64,000 nt of DNA from Xinfangfangia pollutisoli (GTDB taxonomy: Bacteria > Pseudomonadota > Alphaproteobacteria > Rhodobacterales > Rhodobacteraceae): positions 30,615-94,614 of the forward strand of contig NZ_JAICBZ010000005.1 of assembly GCF_020179405.1 (NCBI RefSeq). The letters are read 5' to 3'. Each line of letters opens with the position of its first letter. The stretch's first letter is position 1. The notes beneath the pieces were generated by a model. The model searched no databases and was not told where the DNA came from. It worked only from the letters and a program-made list of their open reading frames with translations. A program made the position numbers and the translations under genes. Positions 50,163 through 58,464 of the stretch are shown here, one piece after another.

Positions 50163-51677
50163 ATGAGCGAAGTCGCAACCCTGCGGCCGGGTGTTCCGGC
50201 CGTTGCCGATGCACCCGGCACCGAGGCGCTGCCGCATAACACCGAAGCCGAACAGCAGCTTCTGGGCGCGATTCTGGTCAACAATGACATCTATGACCGG
50301 ATCGCCAGCCTGATCCGGTCCGAGCATTTCTTCGACCCCGTCCACCAGCGCATCTTCGAGATCGCCTCGGCGCGGATCCAGAAGAACGCGCTCGCCTCGC
50401 CCGTGACGCTGAAGGCCTTCATGGAGGATGATGCGGGGCTGAAGGAACTTGGGGGCCCCGCCTATCTGGCGCGGCTGGCGGGTGCTGCGATCTCGGCCTT
50501 CGCCGCGCGCGACTATGCGCAGATGATCTACGACCTGGCGGTGCGGCGTGAGCTGATCCAGCTGGGCCGCGACATTTCCGACAAGGCCGCCAAGGTCGAC
50601 ATCGACAGCGAACCGCGCGAGCAGATCACCGAAGCCGAACAGCGGCTTTACAAGCTGGGCGAACAGGGCGTCGCCGAACGCGGCTTCCAAAGCTTCCTCA
50701 AGGCGGTGACCGATGCGGTCAACGTGGCCAATGCCGCCTATCAGCGCGGCGGCGGGCTGGCCGGGATCTCGACCGGGCTGATCGACCTCGACAAGAAGCT
50801 GGGCGGCCTGCATGAAAGCGACCTGCTGATCCTTGCCGGGCGCCCCTCGATGGGCAAGACCTCGCTGGCCACCAACATCGCCTTCAACGTGGCCAAGGCC
50901 TATCGCCGCGGCCGCAAGCCCGATGGGCATGAGGGCGCGGTGGAAGGCGGCGTCGTGGGCTTCTTCTCGCTGGAAATGAGCGCCGAGCAGCTGGCGGCGC
51001 GGATCCTGTCGGAAGCCTCGGAAGTGCCCTCGGAACAGATCCGCCGCGGCGACATGACCGAGACCGAGTTCCGCAAATTCGTCGATGCCGCCAAGGATCT
51101 GGAAAGCTGCCCGCTTTACATCGACGACACGCCGGCCCTGCCGATCAGCCAGGTCGCCGCCCGCGCCCGGCGGCTGAAGCGCACCCATGGGCTGGATGTG
51201 CTGATGATCGACTATCTGCAACTCTTGAAGGGCTCGTCGAAATCCTCGGAAGCGAACCGGGTGCAGGAAGTCTCGGAAATCACGCAAGGCTTGAAGGCGA
51301 TCGCGAAAGAGCTGAACATCCCCGTCATCGCGCTGTCGCAGCTGTCGCGCCAGGTCGAAAGCCGCGAGGACAAGCGGCCGCAGCTCAGCGACCTGCGCGA
51401 ATCCGGCTCGATCGAGCAGGACGCCGATGTGGTGATGTTCGTGTTCCGCGAGGAATATTACAAGGAACGCGAGAAGCCGGCCGATCACGAGCTGGAAAAG
51501 ATGGCGGCCTGGCAGGAGGTCATGGAGAAATGCCATGGCAAGGCCGAGGTGATCATCGGCAAGCAGCGCCACGGGCCGATCGGCACGGTGGAACTGTCCT
51601 TCGAAGGCCGCTTCACCCGCTTCGGCAATCTGGTGCGGCCCTGGCAGGGCGATGGCGGGCCGGACGTCGGGTTCTAA
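50163..51677 (+). CDS. dnaB: Replicative DNA helicase
   Basis: A 504-residue hexameric helicase that opens the fork. The N-terminal domain includes LPHNTEAEQQLLGAILVNND. The RecA-like motor follows: Walker A AGRPSMGKTSLATN (about residues 224-237), Walker B VLMIDYLQLLKG, VIALSQLSRQVESR and DLRESGSIEQDAD. A normal insertion (RRGRKPDGHEGAVEGGV) as in other Rhodobacterales is present; no intein. Upstream 267 bases hold the TATC repeats. A repeat terminator module follows. Confidence 0.97.
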   Translation: MSEVATLRPGVPAVADAPGTEALPHNTEAEQQLLGAILVNNDIYDRIASLIRSEHFFDPVHQRIFEIASARIQKNALASPVTLKAFMEDDAGLKELGGPAYLARLAGAAISAFAARDYAQMIYDLAVRRELIQLGRDISDKAAKVDIDSEPREQITEAEQRLYKLGEQGVAERGFQSFLKAVTDAVNVANAAYQRGGGLAGISTGLIDLDKKLGGLHESDLLILAGRPSMGKTSLATNIAFNVAKAYRRGRKPDGHEGAVEGGVVGFFSLEMSAEQLAARILSEASEVPSEQIRRGDMTETEFRKFVDAAKDLESCPLYIDDTPALPISQVAARARRLKRTHGLDVLMIDYLQLLKGSSKSSEANRVQEVSEITQGLKAIAKELNIPVIALSQLSRQVESREDKRPQLSDLRESGSIEQDADVVMFVFREEYYKEREKPADHELEKMAAWQEVMEKCHGKAEVIIGKQRHGPIGTVELSFEGRFTRFGNLVRPWQGDGGPDVGF

Positions 51678-51730
51678 CCCTCGGCTTCTCCCCCCCGCCG
51701 CCGCGCCCGGCCCTGCGGTCGGCTGCCTCC

Positions 51731-51810
51731 GGCGGGGATATTTTTGCAGAGAGGAAGGCGACAAAGCCCTTTCCCCTGCGGCCTTCCTCTCTGGAGAAAT
51801 ATCCCGGGGG
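51731..51810. terminator. Convergent pair of terminator modules (dnaB / lipoprotein)
   Basis: Left arm GGCGGGGATATTTTTGCAGAG plus AGGAAGGC and right arm GCCTTCCTCTCTGGAG plus AAATATCCCGGGGG form a long imperfect inverted repeat (22 of 24 central bases match) around a 20-base centre. GC hairpins flank each side. Each half is the terminator of one of the two convergent genes. Confidence 0.7.
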
Positions 51811-51874
51811 TGAGGGCGAAGCCCGAGGGGGCAGAGCCCCCTGCGACCGCAAGGTCAGGCGCTACGGCAAGGCA

Positions 51875-52333
51875 CTAGGGCCCGTAGATCGTGACTTCCG
51901 GCAGATCGGTCAGCCCGATGCCCAGCGCCTGATAAGCCGACAAGGACATCAGCGCCCCGCCCGTTCCCGGGCGCAGTTCCAGCGCCAGCGACTGGCCGCC
52001 CGGCGCCACGACACGGCCCTGAACCGGGGCCGAGACCAGCGCCGTCTGCAGCCAAAGCCCCGGCTCGGCCGGGGCGCCCAGCGCCACCACAGCCTTGCCC
52101 AGCGCCTTCTCGCCACCCTTGGCGGGCGCGGCAAGCGCCGCGGCCTTTTCGGCGGCGCTGGTCTGGTCCAGCGCTGCCGGCGCCTGTCCGCCGCCCAGCA
52201 CGGTGGTCCGCACCGGCGGCGCGATTTCGGTCGCCAGGTCCGAGGCCGGAGCGTCCGGCTTGCGGCCAAGCCCCTGAAGGGCGGAACAGCCGGCCAGGCT
52301 CAGCGCGGCAAGAAGAAGAAGCGGGGTTTTCAT
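51875..52333 (-). CDS. Small outer-membrane/periplasmic lipoprotein
   Basis: A 152-residue protein with a lipoprotein signal (LLLLAALSLAGC lipobox, Cys at residue 16). An Ala/Pro-rich linker follows, and then a compact C-terminal domain from about residue 90 (GLWLQTALVSAPVQGRVVAP, with YQALGIGLTDLPEVTIYG at the end). Homologues in Rhodobacterales are uncharacterised as far as I know. Divergent from moaA and convergent with dnaB. Confidence 0.85.
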   Translation of the reverse strand: MKTPLLLLAALSLAGCSALQGLGRKPDAPASDLATEIAPPVRTTVLGGGQAPAALDQTSAAEKAAALAAPAKGGEKALGKAVVALGAPAEPGLWLQTALVSAPVQGRVVAPGGQSLALELRPGTGGALMSLSAYQALGIGLTDLPEVTIYGP

Positions 52334-52419
52334 GCCCCCGACCTTAGTCGGATCGCCCGCGCCCGTCCATCACCGGATTGCCGCTTGTGGCAAAGCCTCG
52401 CCGCGCCTACCTTTCAGGG

Positions 52420-53427
52420 ATGAACCCGGCCCCGCTCATCGATCCCTTCGCCCGCGCCATCTCGTATCTGCGGGTCTCGGTCACCGACCGCTGCGATTTC
52501 CGCTGCACCTATTGCATGGCCGAACATATGACCTTCCTGCCGAAGGCCGATCTTCTGTCGCTGGAGGAGCTGGACCGGCTGTGTTCCGCCTTCGTGCGGA
52601 TGGGGGTGGAGAAGCTGCGCATCACCGGGGGCGAGCCCTTGGTGCGCAAGGGCATTCTGACCTTCTTCGAGGCGATGGCGCGGCATCTGCAATCGGGCGC
52701 GCTGAAAGAGCTGACGCTGACCACCAATGGCAGCCAGCTGGCGCGCTTCGCCCAGCCGCTGGCCGATCTGGGGGTGCGGCGGATCAATGTCTCGCTGGAC
52801 ACGCTGGATGCGGCGAAATTCGCCAAGATCACCCGCTGGGGCCGGCTGAACCAGGTGCTGGACGGAATTGCCGCGGCGCAGGCGGCGGGGCTGCGGGTCA
52901 AGATCAACGCCGTGGCGCTGCAGGGCTTCAACGAGGACGAGTTGATCCCGCTGACCGAATGGTGCGCGCGCCAGGGCCATGACCTGACCTGGATCGAGGT
53001 CATGCCGATGGGCGATATCGAACCCGGGCGGCTGGACCAGTATTGGTCGCTGAAGGATCTGCGCGCGCGGCTGGCCGAATGCTACACGCTGACCGATCTG
53101 GCCGAGCGCACGGGCGGGCCCGCCCGCTATGTGCGGCTGGAGGAAACCGGCCAGAAGGTCGGCTTCATCACGCCCTTGACCCATAATTTCTGCGAAAGCT
53201 GCAACCGGGTGCGGCTGACCTGCACGGGCGAGTTGTACATGTGTCTGGGCCAGGAAGACATGGCCGATCTGCGCGCGCCGCTGCGCGCCAGCCCCGACAG
53301 CGATGCCCCGGTCGAGGCCGCGATCCGCGCCGCCATCGCGCGGAAACCCAAGGGTCATGATTTCGACTATTCGCGCCAGGCGATCCGCGGCCAGATGTCC
53401 CGCCACATGAGCCATACCGGCGGCTGA
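52420..53427 (+). CDS. moaA: GTP 3',8-cyclase (molybdenum cofactor synthesis)
   Basis: A 335-residue radical SAM enzyme doing the first step of molybdopterin synthesis. The radical SAM cluster cysteines are C25, C29 and C32 (CDFRCTYC). The second [4Fe-4S] cluster binds in [13 protein letters not shown]. The C-terminal Gly-Gly (HTGG) needed for activity is present. Start ATG 52420 gives the family N-terminus [20 protein letters not shown]. moaC or other cofactor genes are not adjacent, but it serves the Mo-enzyme factors at 32-39 kb. Confidence 0.97.
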   Translation: MNPAPLIDPFARAISYLRVSVTDRCDFRCTYCMAEHMTFLPKADLLSLEELDRLCSAFVRMGVEKLRITGGEPLVRKGILTFFEAMARHLQSGALKELTLTTNGSQLARFAQPLADLGVRRINVSLDTLDAAKFAKITRWGRLNQVLDGIAAAQAAGLRVKINAVALQGFNEDELIPLTEWCARQGHDLTWIEVMPMGDIEPGRLDQYWSLKDLRARLAECYTLTDLAERTGGPARYVRLEETGQKVGFITPLTHNFCESCNRVRLTCTGELYMCLGQEDMADLRAPLRASPDSDAPVEAAIRAAIARKPKGHDFDYSRQAIRGQMSRHMSHTGG

Positions 53428-53497
53428 CGCCCGGGCCGGGGAACCGGCGGGCTGCGGCGGTCGTTCACCGTTCCCGCAGCCGCGAAAGGACCAGGCC

Positions 53498-53977
53498 ATG
53501 ACCATTCCGCGCAACACGATCTGCCTGTGGTATGACAAGGACGCGGAAGACGCCGCGCGTTTCTATGCCCAGACCTTTCCCGACAGCGCGGTAACGGGGG
53601 TCTTCCACGCGCCGGGCGATTTTCCCGGCGGCAAGGCGGGCGATGTGCTGACAGTGACCTTCACCGTCCTCGGCATTCCCTGCATCGGCCTGAACGGCGG
53701 CCCGGTCTTTGCGCAGAGCGAGGCCTTTTCCTTCCAGATCGCCACCGACACCCAGGAAGAAACCGACCACTACTGGACGGCGATCACCGGCAATGGCGGG
53801 CAGGAAAGCGCCTGTGGCTGGTGCAAGGATCGCTGGGGGCTGAACTGGCAGATCACGCCGCGCGTCCTGACCGAAGCCATGGCCCAGGGCGGAGCAGCGG
53901 CGCAGCGTGCCTTTGCCGCGATGATGGAGATGCAGAAGATCGACATCGCGAAGATCGAGGCCGCCATCCGCGGTTAG
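53498..53977 (+). CDS. VOC-superfamily PhnB-like protein
   Basis: A 159-residue PhnB/3-demethylubiquinone methyltransferase-like (VOC fold) protein. Hallmarks are NTICLWYDKDAEDAARFYAQ, GDVLTVTFTVLGIPCIGLNGG and CGWCKDRWGLNWQITP. Despite the family name such proteins are not methyltransferases; their substrate is generally unknown. AAAGGACC lies seven bases before the ATG at 53498. Convergent with bfr. Confidence 0.88.
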   Translation: MTIPRNTICLWYDKDAEDAARFYAQTFPDSAVTGVFHAPGDFPGGKAGDVLTVTFTVLGIPCIGLNGGPVFAQSEAFSFQIATDTQEETDHYWTAITGNGGQESACGWCKDRWGLNWQITPRVLTEAMAQGGAAAQRAFAAMMEMQKIDIAKIEAAIRG

Positions 53978-53998
53978 GCGGCGGCCCCGACCCGGCGC

Positions 53999-54484
53999 TT
54001 ATTCCGCCTCGTTCGCGGGCTTGGCGTTCAATTGGCCGTACATCTGCGGCCCGATATCGTCCATCAGGCCCAGCTGGGTCTCGATGAAGTCGATATGACC
54101 TTCCTCATCGGCCAGCAATTCGTCGAACAGCGCGCGGCTGACGTAATCGCCCACCTCGTCGCAATGGCGCCGCGCCTCGATATACAGTTTGCGCGCGTCA
54201 TGTTCGCCCGCGAGATCGGCTTCCAGCGTCTCGCGCAGGTTTTGGCCGATGCGCAGCGGATCCAGCTTTTGCAGATTCGGGTGGCCTTCCAGGAAGATGA
54301 TCCGCGCGATCAGCTTGTCGGCGTGATTCATTTCCTCGATCGATTCGGCGCGGCTCTTTTCGGCGATGCGGCCGTAGCCCCAATCTTCCTGCAGACGGTA
54401 ATGCAGCCAATACTGGCTGACCGCCGTCAATTCAGAGCGCAGCGCCGCGTTCAGATAGTCGATGACCTTCGGATCGCCCTTCAT
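53999..54484 (-). CDS. bfr: Bacterioferritin
   Basis: A 161-residue heme-containing ferritin that stores iron as a 24-mer. The ferroxidase ligands E18, E51, H54, E94, E127 and H130 and the heme-ligand M52 are all present at their standard positions. Last gene of a minus-strand group small ORF-hemP-bfd-bfr. Its start lies 53 bases inside bfd, so expression is tied to that gene. Iron-dependent control from the promoter near 55.15 kb is likely. Confidence 0.97.
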   Translation of the reverse strand: MKGDPKVIDYLNAALRSELTAVSQYWLHYRLQEDWGYGRIAEKSRAESIEEMNHADKLIARIIFLEGHPNLQKLDPLRIGQNLRETLEADLAGEHDARKLYIEARRHCDEVGDYVSRALFDELLADEEGHIDFIETQLGLMDDIGPQMYGQLNAKPANEAE

Positions 54485-54734
54485 GGCTCTCCCCCTTTTC
54501 TCTGCGAAGCACCGGTATGCGGCTGGGCCCTTCGGCCGTGGCTACTGCGAAACTCGCACAGCCGCGCATGGTGTCAAGGAAAAGGGGCAGGCAGCCGCCG
54601 CAATCGGCGCGCTTGCCCAGGGCGCGATAGACCTTGCCGGGGGTGATGATCGTCCTGGCATCCGCCGCGCGCATCCAGTCGACAGCCGCCAGAATGTCGC
54701 GGTCGGAAATGCCCATGCAGTGACAGACGATCAT
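54432..54734 (-). CDS. bfd: Bacterioferritin-associated ferredoxin
   Basis: A 100-residue [2Fe-2S] protein that releases iron from bacterioferritin. The BFD cysteines are C4, C6, C45 and C48 (VCHC...ADCGGC). Residues after about 62 form a charged tail ([14 protein letters not shown]) that overlaps bfr by 53 bases and may not be functional. ATG at 54734, nine bases after the hemP stop. Confidence 0.92.
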   Translation of the reverse strand: MIVCHCMGISDRDILAAVDWMRAADARTIITPGKVYRALGKRADCGGCLPLFLDTMRGCASFAVATAEGPSRIPVLRREKGESHEGRSEGHRLSERGAAL

Positions 54735-54743
54735 CCGATGCCC

Positions 54744-54914
54744 CTATTTGGTCAGGATCAGCTTGCCCTGGCGGGTGATCCGCAGCGTGTAGATCTGCCC
54801 GTCGAGCAGGATCTTCGCCAGGCTGCCGCCTTCGGTCAGCACGCGGGCCTCATGCACCGGCGTCGCATCCGCGGTCAGCCAGGGGGTCAGCATCGGTTCG
54901 GGGCGCATGTTCAT
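54744..54914 (-). CDS. hemP: Hemin uptake protein HemP
   Basis: A 56-residue HemP family protein. The conserved end GQIYTLRITRQGKLILTK is clear and the middle has SLAKILLDG. HemP proteins are linked to heme uptake or its regulation. ATG 54914 overlaps the stop of the preceding small ORF by four bases. Together with bfd and bfr it forms an iron group. Confidence 0.9.
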   Translation of the reverse strand: MNMRPEPMLTPWLTADATPVHEARVLTEGGSLAKILLDGQIYTLRITRQGKLILTK

Positions 54915-55060
54915 TGATCCGCCCTCCGCGCCGAGGCCGCCACGCTGCGGTCGATCAGCGCCTCGATCAGCGCCACAGGAAAAACCCCCGCCGAAGGCGT
55001 CAGGTCCGACAGAAGATCGGCCAGCGGATGGCTCCGCCCTGCCCTTTGGGTCTGCGTCAT
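54911..55060 (-). CDS. Small protein of unknown function before hemP
   Basis: A 49-residue frame (MTQTQRAGRSHPLADLLSDL...) with GGAG eight bases upstream and an ATGA overlap with hemP, both signs of real translation. It has an amphipathic helix (VALIEALIDRSVAASARRA). No family recognised. It is the first gene of the iron group and could be a short regulator or leader peptide. Confidence 0.55.
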   Translation of the reverse strand: MTQTQRAGRSHPLADLLSDLTPSAGVFPVALIEALIDRSVAASARRADQ

Positions 55061-55136
55061 CACTATGCTCCATTGCGTCTCGGGACAGTTCGGGCCGGGC
55101 TCGCCCGAGACGGGCATGGCTGGGCATTTGCGTAAT

Positions 55137-55164
55137 TCCTGACTGAATCACTCCTGATTGTCAA
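55137..55164 (-). promoter_or_regulatory. Promoter/operator region of the hemP-bfd-bfr group
   Basis: On the minus strand a perfect -35 TTGACA (55164-55159) is overlapped by AATCA-GGAG-TGATT, a five-base inverted repeat framed by TGAC and GTCA. On the plus strand TCCTGACTG and TCCTGATTG repeat 15 bases apart. No consensus -10 is found at normal spacing. A metal-responsive (Fur/Irr/RirA-type) site is plausible for these genes, but the site does not match a consensus I can name with certainty. Confidence 0.45.
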
Positions 55165-55239
55165 TCCCGACTAAAAGACTTTGAAATTTTGCACGGGCGG
55201 GCGGCCGCTGATCGGTTCCCCCGGCGTCGGAGACCCGGC

Positions 55240-55923
55240 CTAGACGCCCGGCCAGACCCCGATCACCGGCGCATGCAGATGCCAGATCGCGCCCCAAAGG
55301 ATCAGCCACAGCACAAGCCGCCGCCACGAGGGCGCGCCGCGCGGGCGCCAGCGGCCCAGGACCAAGGCCGCCAGCGGCAGCGCGGCGGTATGGGCGGCAA
55401 GACGGGGCCAGTCGGCCCCCAGGCGGCGGCGCGCCTTGGCCTCGGCCACGACCAGGCCCAGCGCGGCAAAGGCCAGCAGCGGGCCGAACAGCAAGAGATG
55501 CGCCAGATCGCCATTCACCAACCCATGCACCAGCGCCCAAAGCAGCATCGCCCAAAGCAAGGGCTGCCGCGTCACCCCGGCAATGCCGGGCCGGGCGGGG
55601 TCAAAGCCGCGGGCCTGGCCCTCGAAGGCGAAAGGGTTGGGCGCGGCAATGCCGAAACAGCCCAGTGCCAGCACCGCCGGCATGACCAGATTCGCCGCCC
55701 AGCGCATCCAGATCTGCTGGTCCCAGACCGGCACGAAGGGGGCGCGCCCGGCCGCCGCAATCGCCCAGGCAAACAGCAGCAGCGACAGCGCCGAATAGGC
55801 CAGAAGATAGGGCCGCCGCCCCAGCCGCGCGATCAGCGCCGCCCGCAGCGCCGGCCGCCCCGGCACAAGATGCGCGCCCAGAAACAACCCCATCGCCAGC
55901 GTGAATTCCGCCCAGTCCTGCAT
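55240..55923 (-). CDS. NnrU-family membrane protein
   Basis: A 227-residue protein with about six to seven hydrophobic helices and NnrU features (MGLFLGAHLVPGRPALRAAL, GVTRQPLLWAMLLWALVHGL, NGDLAHLLLFG). NnrU is linked to nitrite/nitric oxide reduction in denitrifiers, while many homologues such as plant Z-ISO have heme-dependent isomerase roles. No denitrification genes lie near. Divergent from the kinase/aminotransferase pair. Confidence 0.88.
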   Translation of the reverse strand: MQDWAEFTLAMGLFLGAHLVPGRPALRAALIARLGRRPYLLAYSALSLLLFAWAIAAAGRAPFVPVWDQQIWMRWAANLVMPAVLALGCFGIAAPNPFAFEGQARGFDPARPGIAGVTRQPLLWAMLLWALVHGLVNGDLAHLLLFGPLLAFAALGLVVAEAKARRRLGADWPRLAAHTAALPLAALVLGRWRPRGAPSWRRLVLWLILWGAIWHLHAPVIGVWPGV

Positions 55924-55991
55924 TCCCGTCCCTCCTGTCGGGGCTGGCGCTTCGCGCCGGCCTGTGTTCCTCTCTGCGCGGAACCCCGATC

Positions 55992-57029
55992 ATGCCGCAA
56001 GCCCTTGCCGACGACCTTCTTTCGCTTCCGCCGCCGCAGCTTGCCCCTGCGGCGCTTCTGGCACTGGTCCAGGCGCAGTGGGGCCTGACCGGCCAGCTGA
56101 CGCCCCTGACGGCGGAACGCGACCTGAACCACCGGCTTGACACCGGCGCCGGGCGCTATGTGGTGAAACTGGCAAATGCGGCCGAGCCCGAGGCGATGAC
56201 CGCCTTTCAAAGCGGCGCGCTGCAGCATGCCGCCGCGGTCGATCCCGGCCTGCCGATCCCGCATCTGCTGCCCACGCGCGCCGGCGCGCCCTGGCTGACG
56301 CTGCCTCAGGGGCGGCTGCGGCTGCTGACCTGGCTGGACGGGCAGCCGGCGGCGCTGGCGCCGCGCAGCCCGGCCCAGGCACGGGCGAGCGGCGCGGTGG
56401 CGGGGCGGCTTGCGCGGGCCCTGGCGGGCTATGATCCGGCCGGCGCCGATCCGGTGATCCTGTGGGACATCCAGCGCCTGCCGCGGCTGGCCGCGCTTCT
56501 GCCCGAACTGGGCGATGCCGGCCTGCGCGACGCCGCCCGCGCCTTCATCGCCGATTTCGAAACCCGCGTGGCGCCGCGGCTGGCCCGCCTGCCGCGGCAG
56601 GTCTGCCACAATGATTTCAACCCGCACAACCTGCTGACCGATCCCGAAGACCCGAGCAGGATCGCCGGGGTGATCGACTTCGGCGACATGGTGGTGACGC
56701 CGCGGATCTGCGATCTGGCGGTGGCCTGCGCCTATCAGGTCGACCCGGCCGATCCTGTGGCAGGGCCGCGGGCGCTGGTCGCGGGCTATGCCACCGCCCA
56801 GACCCTTCTGCCCGAGGAACTGGCGCTTCTGCCCGATCTGATCGCCGCGCGGATGCTGACCAGCCTGGTGATCTCGACCTGGCGCGCCGCCCGCTACCCG
56901 CAGAACGCCGCCTATATCCTGCGCAATGCGCCCAATGCCACGGCGGGGCTGGCCGCGCTGAAGGCGCTGCCGGCCGGCGCCATGGTGGAAGCGCTGGAAA
57001 AGGCCGCCCAGCCCAAGGTGCCGCAATGA
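55992..57029 (+). CDS. Aminoglycoside-phosphotransferase-fold kinase, hydroxylysine-kinase-like
   Basis: A 345-residue APH-fold small-molecule kinase. Seen are ERDLNHRLDTGAGRYVVKLA (nucleotide loop with Lys), the Brenner motif CHNDFNPHNLL (HxDxxxxN) and the metal motif VIDFGDMV. Its stop overlaps the start of a class III aminotransferase by four bases. In mammals hydroxylysine kinase (AGPHD1) and 5-phosphohydroxylysine phospho-lyase (AGXT2L2) form such a pair, so this operon may phosphorylate and then cleave an amino alcohol. Substrate inferred only. Confidence 0.85.
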   Translation: MPQALADDLLSLPPPQLAPAALLALVQAQWGLTGQLTPLTAERDLNHRLDTGAGRYVVKLANAAEPEAMTAFQSGALQHAAAVDPGLPIPHLLPTRAGAPWLTLPQGRLRLLTWLDGQPAALAPRSPAQARASGAVAGRLARALAGYDPAGADPVILWDIQRLPRLAALLPELGDAGLRDAARAFIADFETRVAPRLARLPRQVCHNDFNPHNLLTDPEDPSRIAGVIDFGDMVVTPRICDLAVACAYQVDPADPVAGPRALVAGYATAQTLLPEELALLPDLIAARMLTSLVISTWRAARYPQNAAYILRNAPNATAGLAALKALPAGAMVEALEKAAQPKVPQ

Positions 57030-58339
57030 CCCGCCCGCCCGTCCCGACCATGGTGAATGCCTATGCGCCCGGCGCCGATCTGCCGGCGGAAACCGCCGCG
57101 CTGATCGACCGCCGCACCCGGGTTCTGGGCCCGGCCTACCGGCTGTTCTACGAAAAACCCCTGTATCTGGTGCGCGGCGAAGGCGTCTGGCTGTATGACG
57201 CCGAAGGCCGGCGTTATCTGGACGCCTATAACAACGTGGCCGCCGTCGGCCATTGTCACCCTCGCGTCGTGGCGGCCATGGCGGCACAGGCCGGGGTGCT
57301 GGCCACCCATACCCGCTATCTGCACGAGACGGTGCTCGACTATGCAGAACGCCTGCTGGCGCATTTCCCGCCCGCCCTGTCGCAGGTCATGTTCACCTGC
57401 ACCGGCTCCGAGGCGAATGACCTGGCCTATCGCATCGCCCGCGCCGCGACCGGCGGCACCGGGGTGATCGTGACCGACAATGCCTATCACGGGGTGACGC
57501 TGGCCACGGCCGAGATGTCGATGTCGATCGGCCCCGCCGTGGCGCCGGGCCCTGCGGTCTTCGCCATCCCAGCGCCCTCGCCCGCCAATTACCCGGAGGG
57601 CATCGCGCAGGGTTTTGCCGCCGCGGTGACCGAGGCCTGCCGGAAGATGCGCGCCGCCGGGATCAGGCCGGCGCTGCTGATCGCCGACACGGTGTTTTCC
57701 TCGGACGGGCTGTGGCTGGACCCGCCGGGCTTCCTGGCCGCGGCGGCGGCGGCGATCCGGGCCGAGGGCGGGCTGTTTCTGGCCGATGAGGTGCAGCCGG
57801 GCTTTGGCCGCACCGGCGGGCAGATGTGGGGCTTCCAGCGCCACGGCGTGACGCCCGACATGGTGTCGCTGGGCAAGCCCATGGGCAATGGCTATCCGGT
57901 GGCGGGGCTGGTCCTGCAGCCGCAGGTCGTGGCGGAATTCGGCGCGAAATCGCGCTATTTCAACACCTTCGGCGGCAATGCCGTGGCGGCCGCCACGGCG
58001 CTGGCCGTGCTGTCGGTGATCGAGGAGGAAGGCCTGATGCAGAATGCCGCCGCCACCGGCGCGCTCTTCCGCGACGGGCTGGCCGCGCTTGCCGCCGAAG
58101 ACGACCGCCTGGGCCAGATCCGCGCCGCCGGCCTGTTCCTGGCCCTGGACGTGCTGCAGGACGGCGCCCCCGCCCCGCGCGAAGCCGCCCGCATCGTCAA
58201 CAGGTTGCGCGATCGCGGTGTGCTGATCTCGGCCACCGGACCCCTGGGCCATGTGCTGAAGATCCGCCCGCCTCTGCCCTTCGGCCCCGACCATGTGGCG
58301 ATCTTCCTGCAGGCGCTGCGCGAGACCCTGGCGGCGTAA
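57026..58339 (+). CDS. Class III aminotransferase-fold PLP enzyme, phospho-lyase-like
   Basis: A 437-residue PLP enzyme. Family features are YLDAYNNVAAVGHCHPRV, CTGSEANDLAYRIAR and FLADEVQPGFGRTGG. The PLP lysine lies in VSLGKPMGNGYPV, followed by YFNTFGGNAVAA. The N-terminal YEKPLYLVRGEGVWLYDAEG and NNV are more like AGXT2L1/L2 phospho-lyases (O-phosphoethanolamine or phosphohydroxylysine) than true transaminases. Coupled to the kinase upstream. An ordinary omega-aminotransferase cannot be excluded. Confidence 0.85.
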   Translation: MTRPPVPTMVNAYAPGADLPAETAALIDRRTRVLGPAYRLFYEKPLYLVRGEGVWLYDAEGRRYLDAYNNVAAVGHCHPRVVAAMAAQAGVLATHTRYLHETVLDYAERLLAHFPPALSQVMFTCTGSEANDLAYRIARAATGGTGVIVTDNAYHGVTLATAEMSMSIGPAVAPGPAVFAIPAPSPANYPEGIAQGFAAAVTEACRKMRAAGIRPALLIADTVFSSDGLWLDPPGFLAAAAAAIRAEGGLFLADEVQPGFGRTGGQMWGFQRHGVTPDMVSLGKPMGNGYPVAGLVLQPQVVAEFGAKSRYFNTFGGNAVAAATALAVLSVIEEEGLMQNAAATGALFRDGLAALAAEDDRLGQIRAAGLFLALDVLQDGAPAPREAARIVNRLRDRGVLISATGPLGHVLKIRPPLPFGPDHVAIFLQALRETLAA

Positions 58340-58340
58340 G

Positions 58341-58460
58341 GGGGCGCTGCCCCCTCGGCCTGCGGCCTCACCCCCGGGATATTTTTGCAGAGAGGAAGGC
58401 AAAGCGGCATGCCCTTCCTCTCTGTACAAATATCCCGGGGGCCCGGGGGCAGAGCCCCCG
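58341..58460. terminator. Convergent pair of terminator modules (aminotransferase / phoB)
   Basis: Arms CCCCCGGGATATTTTT plus GCAGAGAGGAAGG (58371-58399) and the mirror copy (58412-58440) match at 27 of 29 bases around a short centre. Outer hairpins GGGGGCGCTGCCCCC (left) and CCGGGGGCAGAGCCCCCGG (right) complete one terminator for each convergent gene. Confidence 0.75.
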
Positions 58461-58464
58461 GCGG

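Noticed and set aside
49098..51764. Long minus-strand frame opposite pyrE and dnaB
   Set aside because: Runs through both genes and their promoter gap, has no recognisable protein features, and dnaB and pyrE are certain.
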